Shown one piece after another: positions 12,768 through 24,188 of a stretch of 64,000 bases of DNA. Made by a program: the position numbers and the translations under genes. The notes below the pieces were generated by a model. That model worked only from the letters and a program-made list of their open reading frames with translations. It had not been told where the DNA came from and ran no database searches. The stretch covers positions 12,965,501-13,029,500 of the forward strand of contig CM052361.1 in the NCBI GenBank assembly GCA_028551475.1, read 5' to 3'. Position 1 is the stretch's first letter. Each line of letters opens with the position of its first letter. The DNA comes from Casuarina equisetifolia. Its lineage: Eukaryota > Streptophyta > Magnoliopsida > Fagales > Casuarinaceae.

Positions 12768-12944
12768 ATGGGTTACATCGTGGTGATATCAATACCCATG
12801 ATACTGTTCATCTTGATCGTAGCTCTTGCATGTTACCTTGTCGGCAGGGCCAGGGCTCGCTCCCAAGCCCCCAGAGTCCCACAGATGTACGGGCCTCCAG
12901 TGCCTCCACTCCAAGCCCGGCCGCCGGGAGCAGATAAATCGTAA
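12768..12944 (+). CDS. 58-aa single-pass membrane microprotein with Pro-rich tail
   Basis: The ORF starts MGYIVVISIPMILFILIVAL and encodes 58 aa. Residues 3 to about 25 form one hydrophobic helix (IVVISIP, ILFILIVALACYLV). A positively charged linker GRARARS follows, and then a Pro-rich tail (VPQMYGPPVPPLQ, ARPPG) ending ADKS. By the positive-inside rule the tail should be cytosolic. No signal-peptide cleavage motif is evident. The start lies 12 nt after a good splice acceptor and in an AAAAATGG context. GC content and codon choice rise sharply against the AT-rich flanks, as expected of a real coding region. I do not recognise a named family and no function can be given. Two longer overlapping ORFs in other frames (12707-12937 forward, 12789-13061 reverse) lack such features and are taken as shadows. 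Confidence 0.6.
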   Translation: MGYIVVISIPMILFILIVALACYLVGRARARSQAPRVPQMYGPPVPPLQARPPGADKS

Positions 12945-13299
12945 CAGCTGTAGAATTGTAGTTCTCATATGTTTCTGAAAATTTAGATGAGATTTGTTTA
13001 CTGTTAAAGTTACTATTCTGAACAAACTTGTTTGGCCGTAACGTGGGAGAATTATGATCATGGCATGTTTGTAACTACAAGCAACGTGGGAGATATCTTC
13101 ATGAACGAGAACGTTGAAGGTACATGCACTCTGCTGGAATATCTGGGAACAAAAGACCCACTTGCTGCCTTGAAGGCATATGAAGAGGATGTATCTGAAA
13201 GTGAGTATGGTTTAACGCACAAAGCTGCATAATCGGATAAGAAAAGAGGTCCCACAAATCCTGCTATCTTGATCTCATGACAGAACTCTTAAATGCCTG
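12945..13299 (+). other. 3' flank of microprotein gene with a small open frame
   Basis: About 90 bp of AT-rich sequence, then a 66-codon ORF (13032-13232) reading MAVTWENYDHGMFVTTSNVG and later LEYLGTKDPLAALKAYEEDV. Its composition is protein-like but no family is recognised. It could be an exon scrap or part of the LTR-type relic that follows. Confidence 0.25.
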
Positions 13300-13575
13300 C
13301 AACTACCTGTGTTGCGTGATGATGTATTTCCAGCAAGTTGTGCAAGTTGTGTACAAGTTGTGTACAAGTTGTGTACAAGTTGTGCTTTGTCATGTTGCTA
13401 CCTTAGTTGCCTATATAAAGTCGCTCAATGATTGTAGAAATAATGAGAAAACTTTAAAAAGCTTAAGTTGCTTCACTCCACGCTCTCTCTCCTTCTCTAT
13501 TATCTCTTCTCACCTTCGGCTCTATCCAAAGTCATGTTTTATCTTTTGTGAATGGTAGCAGGGCCATCCGGCCCT
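13300..13575 (+). mobile_element. LTR-like fragment with PBS-like end
   Basis: Order of features: an 11-bp tandem array (13334-13385), a TATATAAAG box near 13413, a CT-rich leader-like stretch, and at about 13554 AATGGTAGCAGGGCC, similar to the TGGTATCAGAGC initiator-Met primer-binding site of plant LTR elements. This is the expected order U3-R-U5-PBS for the left end of a forward element. No gag/pol follows, so it would be a truncated relic. No partner LTR was found. Confidence 0.3.
13334..13385 (+). repeat. 11-bp tandem repeat, unit CAAGTTGTGTA
   Basis: One 9-bp partial copy (CAAGTTGTG) is followed by three exact copies of CAAGTTGTGTA and a final partial copy ending in GC. Exact identity of the inner units suggests recent slippage. 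Confidence 0.85.
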
Positions 13576-13852
13576 GTGTCTATGAAAGTTTCACCTATTC
13601 TCCTTTTACTTCTTTAAATTTAATGTGTTTCTTTATAGCTTTTGCTATGTTTTTTTTAATCATTCTCTGCACTCATATTTGTTTATAAATCTGTGTTATT
13701 CATCTCATCTTTTTGTTATAATTTTGATGCTTTGGTTTTATCTCCTTCATTTACTAACTCCTCGAGCTTCCTCATTCAATCAGTTTGTTCACCAAATCAA
13801 ACCCCTTAAACTTGAACCAGAAGGCCACACATTGCCATACTCAATAAACCCA

Positions 13853-16633
13853 CCAAACTTTGATTTTCTTTTTTTTTTTTTTAAAGAAAAAGGTTTGAAC
13901 CCTTATTTTGATATTTATCTCACAGTATGAACCAAGGCTCAAAACTTGTGTAAAAAGACTACATAGGGTAGGACGTTAAACCTAACCCCTCAATACATAA
14001 TCCTGAACTTCAAGTAATAAAATAATATAAAATAAAACTTTTAAAGTGCCTAAAAATCATATAGTGAATAATAAAAAACAACTTATGACTCTTGAGATTG
14101 ATGTAGTCAATGAGGCCTATAATGTTCCAAGCCTAATTGATTTTCCCAGGCTATTTTCCTACAATTTGTTGGTAGAGATCCTAGTGTGGACAAAACTTGT
14201 ATTCCTATAAACGAATGACCAAAGTTGGCCAAATTATCTGCAAGAAAATTTACTTCTTGAAAGACATGGGTGATCTTGACATTTGATGTTAGATATACTA
14301 AACATTGACGTAATTCATATTCTAAATCCCATGGAACTGAATCAACACCTGTTATGCATTGAACCATGAATTGAGAATCTACTTCTATCTCCGCTATATT
14401 CAAACCTTGCTGATAACATATCTTAAGACCTTCTAATAAAGCCAAAACCTCAGCTTTTGCACTATTTCCTTGTCCTAAGTTTACCGCATAAGCCATAACA
14501 ACACTTCCCCTCCAATCCCGTACCACACCTCCTCCTGCACAAGCTCCTTCCTTACAAGATCCATCTGTGTTCAACTTTAAAGAACCTGGAGATGGACACG
14601 ACCAATGTACCATACGACCTCTACGAAGTGGTGGAACAACTATTGGAATATGTAGTTCTTGTAGTATTTGGCATTCTTTCATTGAAGGGAATGTATTACT
14701 TTGAAAAGAAGCCATAAATTCATGGACCTTTGAAAGCACTTCCCTTACCACAACTAGTAAAGAAAAACCTTGATTATTGAATATGACATTATTTCTAGCC
14801 AACCAAATTTGCCACAAAATTATGCAAAAAATTAAGGCTAACGACATCCCTCCTTGTGAGGAGATACTAGCCTCATGAAACCAATCCATAACCAAGTTGA
14901 AAATCGTGTCACGTCGAATGGGCATTTACAAAATATGACAGAAATGATTCCATAGTCCTGTTGCCAATTCTCCTAGACAAAAAAGATAATCTAGTGTCTC
15001 GCACTTCGGTGTTGTATAATAAACACATCTTGAGGCACAAGAAATGCCTTTCTCCTGAACTTTTTCATCTGTTGGAAATCCTTTATTCATTACCCTCCAC
15101 ATGAAGAAGCTAATCTTTGGAGGTAGGTACTTATTCCATATAAACTTACTCCAAGTTTTCTTCTCACCATGTGGTGTTTTGTTTGCATATGTTGACACTA
15201 TAGAGAATTCTCCATTAGAGGTTAACTCAAAGGCCATTCTATCTGAGTCATTGGAGATGATTATGCGACGTGCTTGTTCCAATTGCTCTGTGGATAAATT
15301 GTCCTCGAGAAACTCTGGATCTTCCATGGCTTTGCGAATACTCCTTGCATTGTCATCACATGATGGATACCATAATATCTCATCTAACCATTTATCTGTC
15401 CAGAAAGAGCGTTCTCCATTTTGAATCACCCATCTACTATGCTGCAAAACAAAAACAATGTGAGTTTTAATAGCCCTCCAACAATGTGAGGGTTTAGCAT
15501 TTCTTGGTTGATGACAAACTTCCATTGGATTTCCATACTTTCTTCGCATGAATTTTGCCCATAAAGAATCTCCTTTAATATAGTTCCAAGCCATTTTCAC
15601 TAAAAAGCACTCCATAACCATGTTCATGTCTTTCATTCCCAGTCCACCTTCTTCCTTAGGGCGGCATGCTTTTTCCCACCCCACCCAATGTGCTCTATGC
15701 TCCCCCATATGACTCCATAGCAATTCAGACATTTGCTTGTTTATTTTGTATAACACTACCTTTGGAGCTTTAGTTACTGATAAACAGTGGGTAGGAATGG
15801 ATGACAGAGCACTCTTGATAAGTACTAATTTCCCTCCATGAGAAAGATAACGATTCTTCCAATTGGAAATTCGCCTCGTAATTTTTCTCATAATCTCATC
15901 AAAATAACTCCTTTTTGATCTTCCCTTAAAAAGCGGAGCTCCTAAGTACTTAATTGGTAATTCTGCTGGTGAAAATCCTGTCCAATTTTGAATTTGTTGT
16001 TTTTGATGATGGGACATCTTCTTTGCCACTAAAAAATTACATTTAGCCACATTTACTTTTTGTCCACTATTTTGCTCATATCTCTGCAATAAGTCCATAA
16101 ACTTCTGAATGGATCTTTGTCTCCAATTTAGAAAAACTATCATATCATCTGCATATAGCAAGTGTGAGACATATCCAAAATCATTCGTTCCTTTATAGCT
16201 CCCAATATCCCCCACTTGTATTAATTGTTTCAACTTATGAGATAACGCTTCTTGTGCTAATATGAACAAACTTGGTGACAAAGGATCTCCTTGACGCAAC
16301 CCCCTTGTGGAGTGAAAAAAGCCAAACTTTTTTCTTTGTAGCTGTATGGAAAATCAGTTGTTTGAAATACATCTATATATCATGTCAATCCATGTCTTTG
16401 AAAATCCAAATCTCCGCATTACTTTCAATAAAAAAGACCATTCCATCCTATCATATGCTTTTGACATATCCATTTTGATTACAACATTACCCCCTAGCAC
16501 CTTTCGGTTTATTTCATGAACCATTTCCTGTGCTAAAGCTATGTTTTCTTGTATTGATCTATCCTTCACAAAACCAGATTGTTCTAAAGATATTACTTGA
16601 GGAAGAATCTTAGCTAGCCAAACTCTGATTTTC
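13853..16633 (-). mobile_element. 5'-truncated LINE with 16-bp target-site duplication
   Basis: A reverse-strand non-LTR retrotransposon. The body is about 13869-16617. At its low end a T-run (the poly(A) tail in reverse) sits against CCAAACTTTGATTTTC (13853-13868). The same word with one mismatch follows the 5' end at 16618-16633. This is what target-primed reverse transcription leaves behind. The element is truncated inside the reverse transcriptase, so ORF1 and the endonuclease are missing. It lies between the microprotein gene and PAL1. Confidence 0.85.
14107..16617 (-). pseudogene. LINE ORF2 remnant: reverse transcriptase, zf-RVT, RNase H
   Basis: One reverse-strand frame reads through the C-terminal part of a plant LINE ORF2. 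It runs from LAKILPQVISLEQSGFV through MDMSKAYDRMEW (RT domain), LRQGDPLSPSLF and the catalytic YADDM. It continues through the zf-RVT segment (KISFFMWRVMNKGFPTDEKV) to RNase H (LNTDGSCKEGACAGGGV, EVDSQFMV) and stops at 14107. Two in-frame stops interrupt it: a TGA near 16350 after CISNN and a TAA at 14926-14928 before MPIRRD. No frameshift was needed to join the pieces. It is non-functional but only modestly decayed. Confidence 0.88.
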
Positions 16634-17299
16634 AATTTTTACTTGTGTTGTATTTCTGTGACGCGAATAGCAACTATTATGATGTGTTACTGCAACAATG
16701 CCTGATTAGGATTCTTTTTGGATATAAATAAAAAAAGAGATATCAAGTTGAAGTCTGTGTACTTTTATTGCTTAGATTTTAAAATGAAAGGTAGAATAAA
16801 TGAAAGGTAGAATAAGAATATGAATGGACATTAATATCTATAATTATCTTGAACATTGTATGACACCTCAATCCATATCATAAGTGTTATATGAAAGCTT
16901 TTTAACCTTTAGCTTATGGATGAATGGATGAATGGACGAATATCTAAGCTCAACTTTCACAACCCGACCAAACTTTCCATTTTTAATTTTTAAGTGGAAT
17001 TGACATCTAAGGTTCATTGCAAATGGTGGAGTAGTTGATAAATGATGCTAGGTTAGTACAATTCACTAGGCTCCGTCTTTTGACCACTATACGTTTTTAA
17101 ATTGAAAGCAATTTCCTAGTCACATGATGCCTGGTATCCACTTCAAACTCTACGAAGATATAAAAGACAAAAATAAGGTGAAAAATCACTGGTTTGTTGG
17201 TAAACGATGAGTTGTATTATAAGGTTAGGACACTTTTTTTATTTTATTTTTTAAACTCGTGTACCCTCGGAAGAGGTTTTGGTAATTATAACAGAATAT
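16634..17299. other. intergenic DNA between LINE and PAL1 upstream block
   Basis: AT-rich sequence with small local repeats (GAAAGGTAGAATAA twice near 16787-16815; ATGAATGGA words near 16919-16940). No gene or transposon recognised. Confidence 0.4.
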
Positions 17300-19140
17300 A
17301 TCTAAAAAATCAGCGGGTTGACTAGTTTTTTTGATGTTCTTCCCCCCATTTGTAACCGTATGTTTCTTTCGAATGATGATTCTATCACCTTTACAAAATC
17401 ATCATATTACTTGCTTGCTCAAGATGACTTTCCTACATGAATGTTGTTGTTTGGTTGGCTATTTTGAAGCGATCAAAACAAATACCAAAATTTATTCATA
17501 TCGATTTTCCCTGGCCGTTCAGCTGATGAATTGTTCTTCATAAACCACTTCTTTAATAATTTATGATTTGCATCTTCCTTTCACCAACCAAGCTGCGTTA
17601 CCCACTGATCAGTTCCTCTATATGGTCCACATAGCTTCCACCGATTTGCTCTTGATAAGAAAAAGAAAGATTCAACAACTACTCTACCGTTTTCATTTTG
17701 AATAGCCTTCAACTTTAATTTTTACTAAGTACAGACTGCCTTTTATGACTAAATAAAACTTTTACGAGATTGTCCTATAGGAGTAGGTGTACTCCTTTTT
17801 ATATAGGATGCTTTACAGATATGTTATAATGGGAAGATGAAACAGCCAGTAAAACTTGAGTCGTACAGCCAATCAATATTGGCCCTGTGCTTTGAAGACA
17901 ATTATAAATATGTTGGACCAAGATCAGGGTTATATAATTCATGAAGGTTTTACCTTTTGACAGTTTTATGTTTTAAAATGAAAGTGATAGGCTGTCACTT
18001 AATTGAAGCTTTACTTTAGTTCCATAATGATATGAAAATCTAAAATAATGCAATAAAAACCATTCATTTACGTAATGGGGGATAAGGTAAGAATCAAACA
18101 GGGTTTGGTTGTCAATTAATAAAAAAGTACAAAAATCAATGTGTAACACAATCTTTAAGCTGCTTTCACCCATTTGACGAATCATGTTTATTTGGAACAA
18201 TAAGTTTGTTGTCTTTTCAAAATTATCATACAAGTTACCCTCGGCAATTTTGTTACAAGGACTTTATTCTTAAATTAGTAAATCCATCATAATCAGTGTG
18301 GTGATGATGTCCTACACAAATTTCGATTTGTTTTCCTTTGTTATTCTACATAACCGACTTCTTTTATACTTGTACGCCTCATTTGCTACTTCCTTTTCAC
18401 CAACTAAAATATGTTACCCACCTACCGAATCCTCCAAATGGGTCTGCATTGCTCTAATTGAATAGGTCTTGGAACAAAAAAGAAAAATTCGACGACTACT
18501 CTTCAATTTTGAATAACCTTTGACTTTCATTTCTATTGAATTCAATTATAAAACTTTGGAAGACCAGCCTAAAAGATTAGGTGATACTTACCTCCCTCCT
18601 TTTTTTTTTTTTTGTTCTTTTTTCTTGTTGCAGGCTTGGCGGACTTTATGTAAAAGAAGAAAATGGTGAACCGCTCTAAACATGCCCAGACTTAAGGTTA
18701 ATTAATAGGTTGAAGGTAGATAACTTAGAAAGGACTAATAGTCTCTGTTTTCATGGTGGAATGTTGAACTTGGATCAAAAGAATTTAGAGTAAAAAGTAT
18801 GGCCGCACACTTCGGCATTATAAAATTTACAATAATTATGAAAAAAGAATTAATAATCTCTCACTTTGCATTTTTCAAAAGTAAACAAACTTGGAAGAAC
18901 TTGAGACAATTCCCTTTAGAACCCTCTTTTGGGCTCCAAACTTTGATTTTCCACTGTCTTTAAACCTGTAGAAAGCTTCTTTTTTTTTTTTTTAATTCCT
19001 TCAACTATATGTGGGACTAAAAAAGAAAAAGCTGGGGTTAATTGGGATTGTCTATATACGTACTTGATTGTTCTAGTTCCTTGGTTTCTTTCACCCATCT
19101 ATAAAAGAAAAGTCGAGATGACTGTCGGACTAGAAGTTGA
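17300..19140 (+). repeat. PAL1 distal upstream block, related to copies near PAL2 and PAL3
   Basis: Several words are shared in order with 44070-44940 and 52080-52850: CTACATGAATGTTGT near 17433, AATACCAAAATTTATT near 17480, the CACCAACCA module (17582-17590), AAAAGATTAGGTGATA near 18571, CTTTGATTTTCCACTGTCTTTAA near 18940 (compare 44680) and TCTATATACG near 19051. The CACCAAC module appears a second time at about 18350-18480. Identity is lower than between the other copies, so this is the oldest branch. Confidence 0.55.
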
Positions 19141-19659
19141 AAAAAAAAAAAAATTAATTCAACAGGAAGCGTAACGTTTCGAGTGATAGAACGGGTTGGT
19201 CAGCCAGAAAAAAGTCGAGTTAAGGAAGTAATTTGGCTAACTTCGAGGGAGCCAACCTTCTGCACATGAATTGGGATTCTAAAGCTTACTTCATTCATGT
19301 GCATCTCACTTAAATACAACCGAAAGGGGTTGAGTGCACATCAACTACGCACAGAGCATGCTCTCTCTGCCTAGAACACCTTTTGCATCATTACAGCAGG
19401 TAAAACTAGACTGCTAACTCCAAAATAGCCCTGCTAACCTTCCTAGCTTGCACGTCTTAAGGGCATGCCTGACACTATCAGCAACTTAATGAAAGAGAAT
19501 TAACAGCCCAGGCAACCCAGACTCAATTGCGCCCTTCCGAGGTTGATCTTCCATGCGACCTCCAATGGTTAAAAAAGTTGGAGTTGTACCAATTGGACCA
19601 TGCATCACGTAAGACAGTGAATTAAGTGTTTTATATTTTTCGTGACTGTTATGTTTCAA
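19141..19659. other. PAL1-specific insertion-like segment in the upstream region
   Basis: About 500 bp less AT-rich than the surroundings, with no counterpart upstream of PAL2 or PAL3. It includes CTTCTGCACATGAATT and TTCATGTGCATCTCACTT, a short inverted pair near 19258-19310. No terminal repeats or duplication were established. Confidence 0.35.
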
Positions 19660-19690
19660 CAACCGGCCGCCGTGCCACCCTTATATTTAC
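19660..19690 (+). promoter_or_regulatory. PAL1 proximal promoter; AC element degraded
   Basis: Where PAL3 has ACCAACCAACC followed by CCGTGCCACCC, PAL1 has CAACAACCGG followed by CCGTGCCACCC. A TTATATTTA box follows at 19681-19689. The TATA-like element remains but the MYB-type AC box does not. Confidence 0.55.
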
Positions 19691-19766
19691 GTAGCAAGAC
19701 CGCTGCTACGGCACAACAAGATCCAATCCTTGTACATAACCCAGCAAATCTGTATTCCACCTAGCG

Positions 19767-19771
<5 letters not shown>

Positions 19772-19807
<36 letters not shown>
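19772..19807 (+). repeat. (CT)18 microsatellite in PAL1 5' leader
   Basis: Thirty-six bases of uninterrupted CT in the predicted 5' UTR, 70 bp before the ATG. PAL2 has a 25-base run at the same place (24326-24350); in PAL3 it is broken by other bases. Confidence 0.9.
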
Positions 19808-19809
<2 letters not shown>

Positions 19810-19876
19810 GGAAGTCCATTTTCTGGCTGGACCCAAAACTTCCTTTTGCAAATCTGCTTTTGGTTTGTCCATTAAC

Positions 19877-22169
19877 ATGGAAACCACCACCAAGAACGGC
19901 CATAAAAGCTGCTACGGGGAGAGTGTATGCGTGAGCAATGACCCACTTAATTGGGGAGCAGCTGCCGATTCACTCAAGGGCAGTCACTTGGAAGAGGTGA
20001 AGCGTATGGTCGTACAGTACAGGAAGCCCCTGGTCCAGCTTGGCGGTCACACCTTGTCGATATCACAGGTGGCAGCTATAGCCACCTGGGACTCGGGGGT
20101 CAAGGTGGAGCTCTCGGAGTCAGCACGGGTGGGTGTGAAGGCCAGCAGCGACTGGGTCACGGGCAGCATTGAGTCCGGAACTAAGAGTGTTGGTGTCACA
20201 GCTGGGTTTGGTGCCGCTTCACACAGGCATACAAACCAAACAGCTGCTCTTCAGGAGGAGCTAATTAGGTAAGCTCGGCACTCAGTGCTGTGTTTCCTTC
20301 CGGAAGTAACTTATTGTGCATGTGCTTCGCGCCACACCCCATACACCCACCCACCCCCACCCCCAACACAACCCAAAAATAATGGATTAGCTAATCTGTT
20401 GTGCTCACTGTTCTTGTAGGTTTTTGAACGCTGGAATATTTGGCAAGGGAATGGAGTCGTGCCACACATTGCCCCTCTCAGCAACAAGGGCCTCCATGCT
20501 AGTGAGGATCAACACCCTTCTCCAAGGATATTCTGGCATTAGATTTGAAATCTTGGAGGCTATCACCAAGTTTCTCAACCATAACATCACCCCTTGTTTG
20601 CCACTCCGCGGTTCAATCACTGCTTCTGGTGATCTCCTACCTTTGGCCTACATTGCTGGACTACTCATTGGCCGGCCGAATTCTAAAGCTGTTGGACCCT
20701 CTGGGGAATTCGTTGATGCAACAGAAGCCTTCCGCCTAGCCAGTATTGACTCCGGATTTTTTGAGCTACAGCCTAAAGAAGGCCTTGCTCTTGTTAACGG
20801 GACGGCTGTTGGCTCTGGCATGGCTTCTATGGTTCTTTTTGAGGCAAATATTCTAGCTGTTTTGTCTGAGATCTTATCGGCCATTTTTGCTGAAGTCATG
20901 CAGGGTAAGCCTGAATTTGTTGACCATTTGACACACAAATTGAAGCACCATCCTGGCCAAATCGAAGCTGCTGCTATCATGGAACACATCCTAGATGGAA
21001 GCTCATATGTCAAAGAAGCAAAGAAGTTACACGAGATGGATTCCCTTCAGAAACCCAGGCAAGACCTCTACGCTCTCAGAACTTCACCGCAATGGCTTGG
21101 CCCGCAGATTGAAGTCATTAGATACTCCACCAAGTCGATTGAAAGGGAGATCAACTCGGTCAATGATAATCCATTGATCCATGTTTCGAGGAACAAGGTT
21201 CTGTATGGCGGCAACTTCCAAGGGACGCCAATCGGTGTTTCAATGGACAACACCCGTTTGGCTATTGCATCCATTGGTAAACTCATGTTTGCACAATTTT
21301 CTGAGCTCGTCAACGACTTTTACAATAATGGGTTGCCATCAAATCTTTCTGCTAGTAGGAAGCCAAGTCTGGATTATGGATTCAAAGGGGCTGAAATCGC
21401 CATGGCATCCTATTGTTCTGAGCTCCAATTTCTAGCCAGTCCAGTGACTAGCCATGTCCAAAGTGCAGAACAGCACAACCAAGATGTGAACTCTTTGGGC
21501 TTGATATCTTCAAGGAAAACACTTGAAGCTGTTGAAATATTGAAGTTGATGGCTTCCACCTTTTTGGTAGCACTTTGCCAATCAATTGATTTGAGGCATT
21601 TGGAGGAGAATTTGAGGAACATCGTCAAAGAAATGGTAAGCCAAGTGGCAAAGAGAATTCTATCAACCGGTGCTAATGAGGAACTTTATCCATCCAGATT
21701 CTGTGAGGAGGATCTGCTAAAAGTAATTGAACGAGAACATGTATTTACCTATATCGATGAACCCCGCAACGCTACCTACCCATTGATGCAGAAGTTGAGG
21801 CAAGTACTCGTTGATCATACATTGACCAATAGCGAAAGTGAGAAGAACGCTAACACTTCTATCTTCCAAAAGATTGGCGCCTTTGAGGAAGAACTGAAGG
21901 CCATCTTGCCAAAAGAAGTGGAGAGCACGAGGGTTGCATTCGAGAGTGGGAATCCGAGAATTCCCAACCGCATTCGGGATTGCAAGTCTTACCCATTGTA
22001 CAGGTTTGTGAGGGAAGAGTTGGGGACTGAAATGCTCACCGGGGAAAAGAACAGGCCTCCCGGGGAAGATTTTGAGAAGGTTTTTACTGCTATCTGTCAG
22101 GGGAAGATCATTGATCCCATGTTGGATTGTCTCAATGACTGGAATGGGGTTCCCCTTCCAATATGTTAA
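19877..22169 (+). CDS. PAL1: PAL-like protein lacking the catalytic tyrosine
   Basis: Full-length member of the phenylalanine ammonia-lyase family (normally L-Phe to trans-cinnamate plus ammonia, entry to phenylpropanoids, cytosolic homotetramer). Exons 19877-20268 and 20420-22169; the 151-bp phase-2 intron splits Arg131. Product 713 aa. The MIO triad Ala-Ser-Gly is at 199-201 (TASGDLLPL). Asn of [10 protein letters not shown], Tyr348, Arg351 (YALRTSPQW) and Glu481 (SAEQHNQD) are kept. The inner-loop Tyr of YGVTTGFG, however, is Val105 (SVGVTAGFG, codon GTT), the position of parsley Tyr110. Other normally fixed sites also differ: T109A, GAASH for GATSH, QDLYAL for [14 protein letters not shown] for [17 protein letters not shown]. 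There are no stops or frameshifts. By family knowledge, loss of this Tyr nearly abolishes activity, so a pseudoenzyme or hetero-tetramer subunit is likely. It lies upstream of PAL2 in the same orientation. Confidence 0.93.
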
Positions 22170-23880
22170 TCTCTTTTTGCTTGTACCTTTGTTCTAAGGG
22201 GGTGGAAAGTAGATCCCTTACCACCTTCAGTGTTCGGCAGTTTCCCTTTTGCGTGCTTTAATTCCACTGCTAAAAAGTACTACTGATTATGTTAACACCT
22301 AATTCCGTTTTGCGTCGCATTTGAAGCACGAAATTAACACCTAAGTGGACAAACTACATTGAGTAATTCTAAATTATATAACTTTACAAAAGTTCAACAA
22401 AAGTTATCTTTAGAAATATCAATTCTTTTTCCATTATTAAAAACGAAGTGGATTTAATCTCTGGGCATAGCACTTAAATAGAAACTTTATTCGTCAGTTG
22501 ATTATTAGTCTAACATCTCTCCAAGGGTTGTGATTATGTTAAAATTACCCTAGTAATTATAAAGGTATGGGTTTCTTTTTTATTTTTAGTTTTTATAATA
22601 ATAATAATAATAATAATAATAATTTATTCAAAAGGCAGGCAGGTATAAACCTAACTTGACCAAAATAAAAGAACAAAGCCTCCATTGAGGAGGAAAGAAA
22701 AAATTATAAACAAAAAGTGAAGTTGGTTTGACCATTGAAAAGAGTAACCAAAAGTTTTACCTTTTTGTTTTCATTTTCATTTTTTATTACTTGCGTTGGT
22801 GTGCTAAAGTTTAATTATATTTGATAACCGCTTATTCAATCAACTTGTATTACGGTAATCTTTAAAAGGTACATAAAGTGAATTATTTTTTCTATTACAT
22901 TTTTGTTTCCCTTTATTTGGAATTTAATCAAGACTTCAATAAAACGTACATAAATCATGTCTATTTTTCTATGTAGGATGAATAATTATTCAATATGAAT
23001 AATATCAAAGTAAAAATAAATTCTTCATATTACAATTTCAATTTGACTATAGTGAGATCTAACTGTACAAAATTTGTGCATAATATTTTTTTTCATCCTA
23101 GGCACTTCATTACTACTAAGAAAATCTTTATCAAACAGGAAATTAAAGGGTGAATTCTTTCTTCAAGAAAATAAACTAGGAAAAAGTAAAATAAGAGGAG
23201 AACTTCATTTTCCATTCCCATATGTGTGTAATTCACACGTAAAAGATATGATGGATAGAAAGGAAGTAAGATTCTTCTAAATAATATATATATATATTTT
23301 GGAGAGTACTGGTTCTACTAAGCATCTCTATTCTTGGTGTAGATTTAAATTAAAATACTTGGATTTTCTAAACAATTTGTTTGTTTAATTAATTTAATTT
23401 TCTTTGATTTTTTAGACAAAATAGAATATCTTAAAAAAGGAGTTCATATACTTATATTCTATTAGTAAGTTCTGCATTACTTTTTACTGAATTTTATATG
23501 CTTAGCTTATTTTATTTTATTTTCTTCATAGAATAGGTATTGCATGTCAATATTTTTTTCCTTATATATAGACATCATGTACTTAATCTAGTAAACTACA
23601 TTGTACCATATATTTGACCAATTAAGCTATAAATAATTTATTTATTCACCATATCACGTCCCTTATATGTCCAAGACATAGAATAGGATCAAGACACAAA
23701 CACTTGCTAAAATAAATGTGAAAGATATGGTAAGTTCTGGTGCATGCAAAACATGACATGTACATAAATTAGATGGCTAATTATCACGTCATTTGCCTTG
23801 GTGACAAAAGATTTAATACATAGATTTTGTTGTTTAATAGGTAGTCTTCTGATAATAGAAGTGTGCCTATTGAACTCACT
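22170..23880. other. PAL1 3' flank and intergenic DNA
   Basis: PAL1 3' UTR sequence at the left, then very AT-rich DNA with an (AAT)n microsatellite (about 22595-22623) and an (AT)n run (23285-23300). A 68-codon ORF (23074-23280) has no recognised similarity and AT-rich codons, and is not supported as a gene. Confidence 0.5.
22595..22623. repeat. (AAT)n microsatellite
   Basis: About nine uninterrupted ATA/AAT triplets in the PAL1-PAL2 spacer. Confidence 0.9.
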
Positions 23881-24070
23881 TCTTTTTTTCTACTATGTGG
23901 TAGCCTTATTTGCTACATCTTCTTCACCAACCAAAATGTGGTAGCCGCCAACCGAGAATGCCATATGGCTCCGCATAGCTCTTGAAATGAGAATGACAGA
24001 CTCAACAACCCCTGTTGAATTTGAACCATTTGGGATAACCACATCTTTTGACTAGGAGAAATTTCTTCCC
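23881..24070 (+). repeat. PAL2 copy of the CACCAACC distal module
   Basis: The words TATTTGCTACATCTTCTTCACCAACCAAAATG-like, split by small changes, match 18350-18480, 44195-44300 and 52205-52290. The ACCAACC core is at 23926-23932. TTTTGACTAGG and CTTCCCATAGTT (24047-24077) match the continuation of the block at 44360-44480. The rest of the block seen near PAL3 is missing here. Confidence 0.55.
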
Positions 24071-24188
24071 ATAGTTCAAGTAAATCGCATGTGGACACCC
24101 CCATGCCACATGCCCAATCAGAAAGTTAAGTGGTTGGGGGAAGTCGGGGTGGAAATGTAATCTGGCTGACCTGGACCCTACATCTTTG

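Noticed and set aside
15101-15470. Forward ORFs at 15.1-15.5 kb
   Set aside because: Antisense to the LINE ORF2 frame, which has clear RT, zf-RVT and RNase H motifs.
20405-21628. Several reverse and forward ORFs across PAL1 exon 2 (and the same in PAL2, PAL3)
   Set aside because: They recur in all three paralogues because the PAL frame is conserved; none has independent support.
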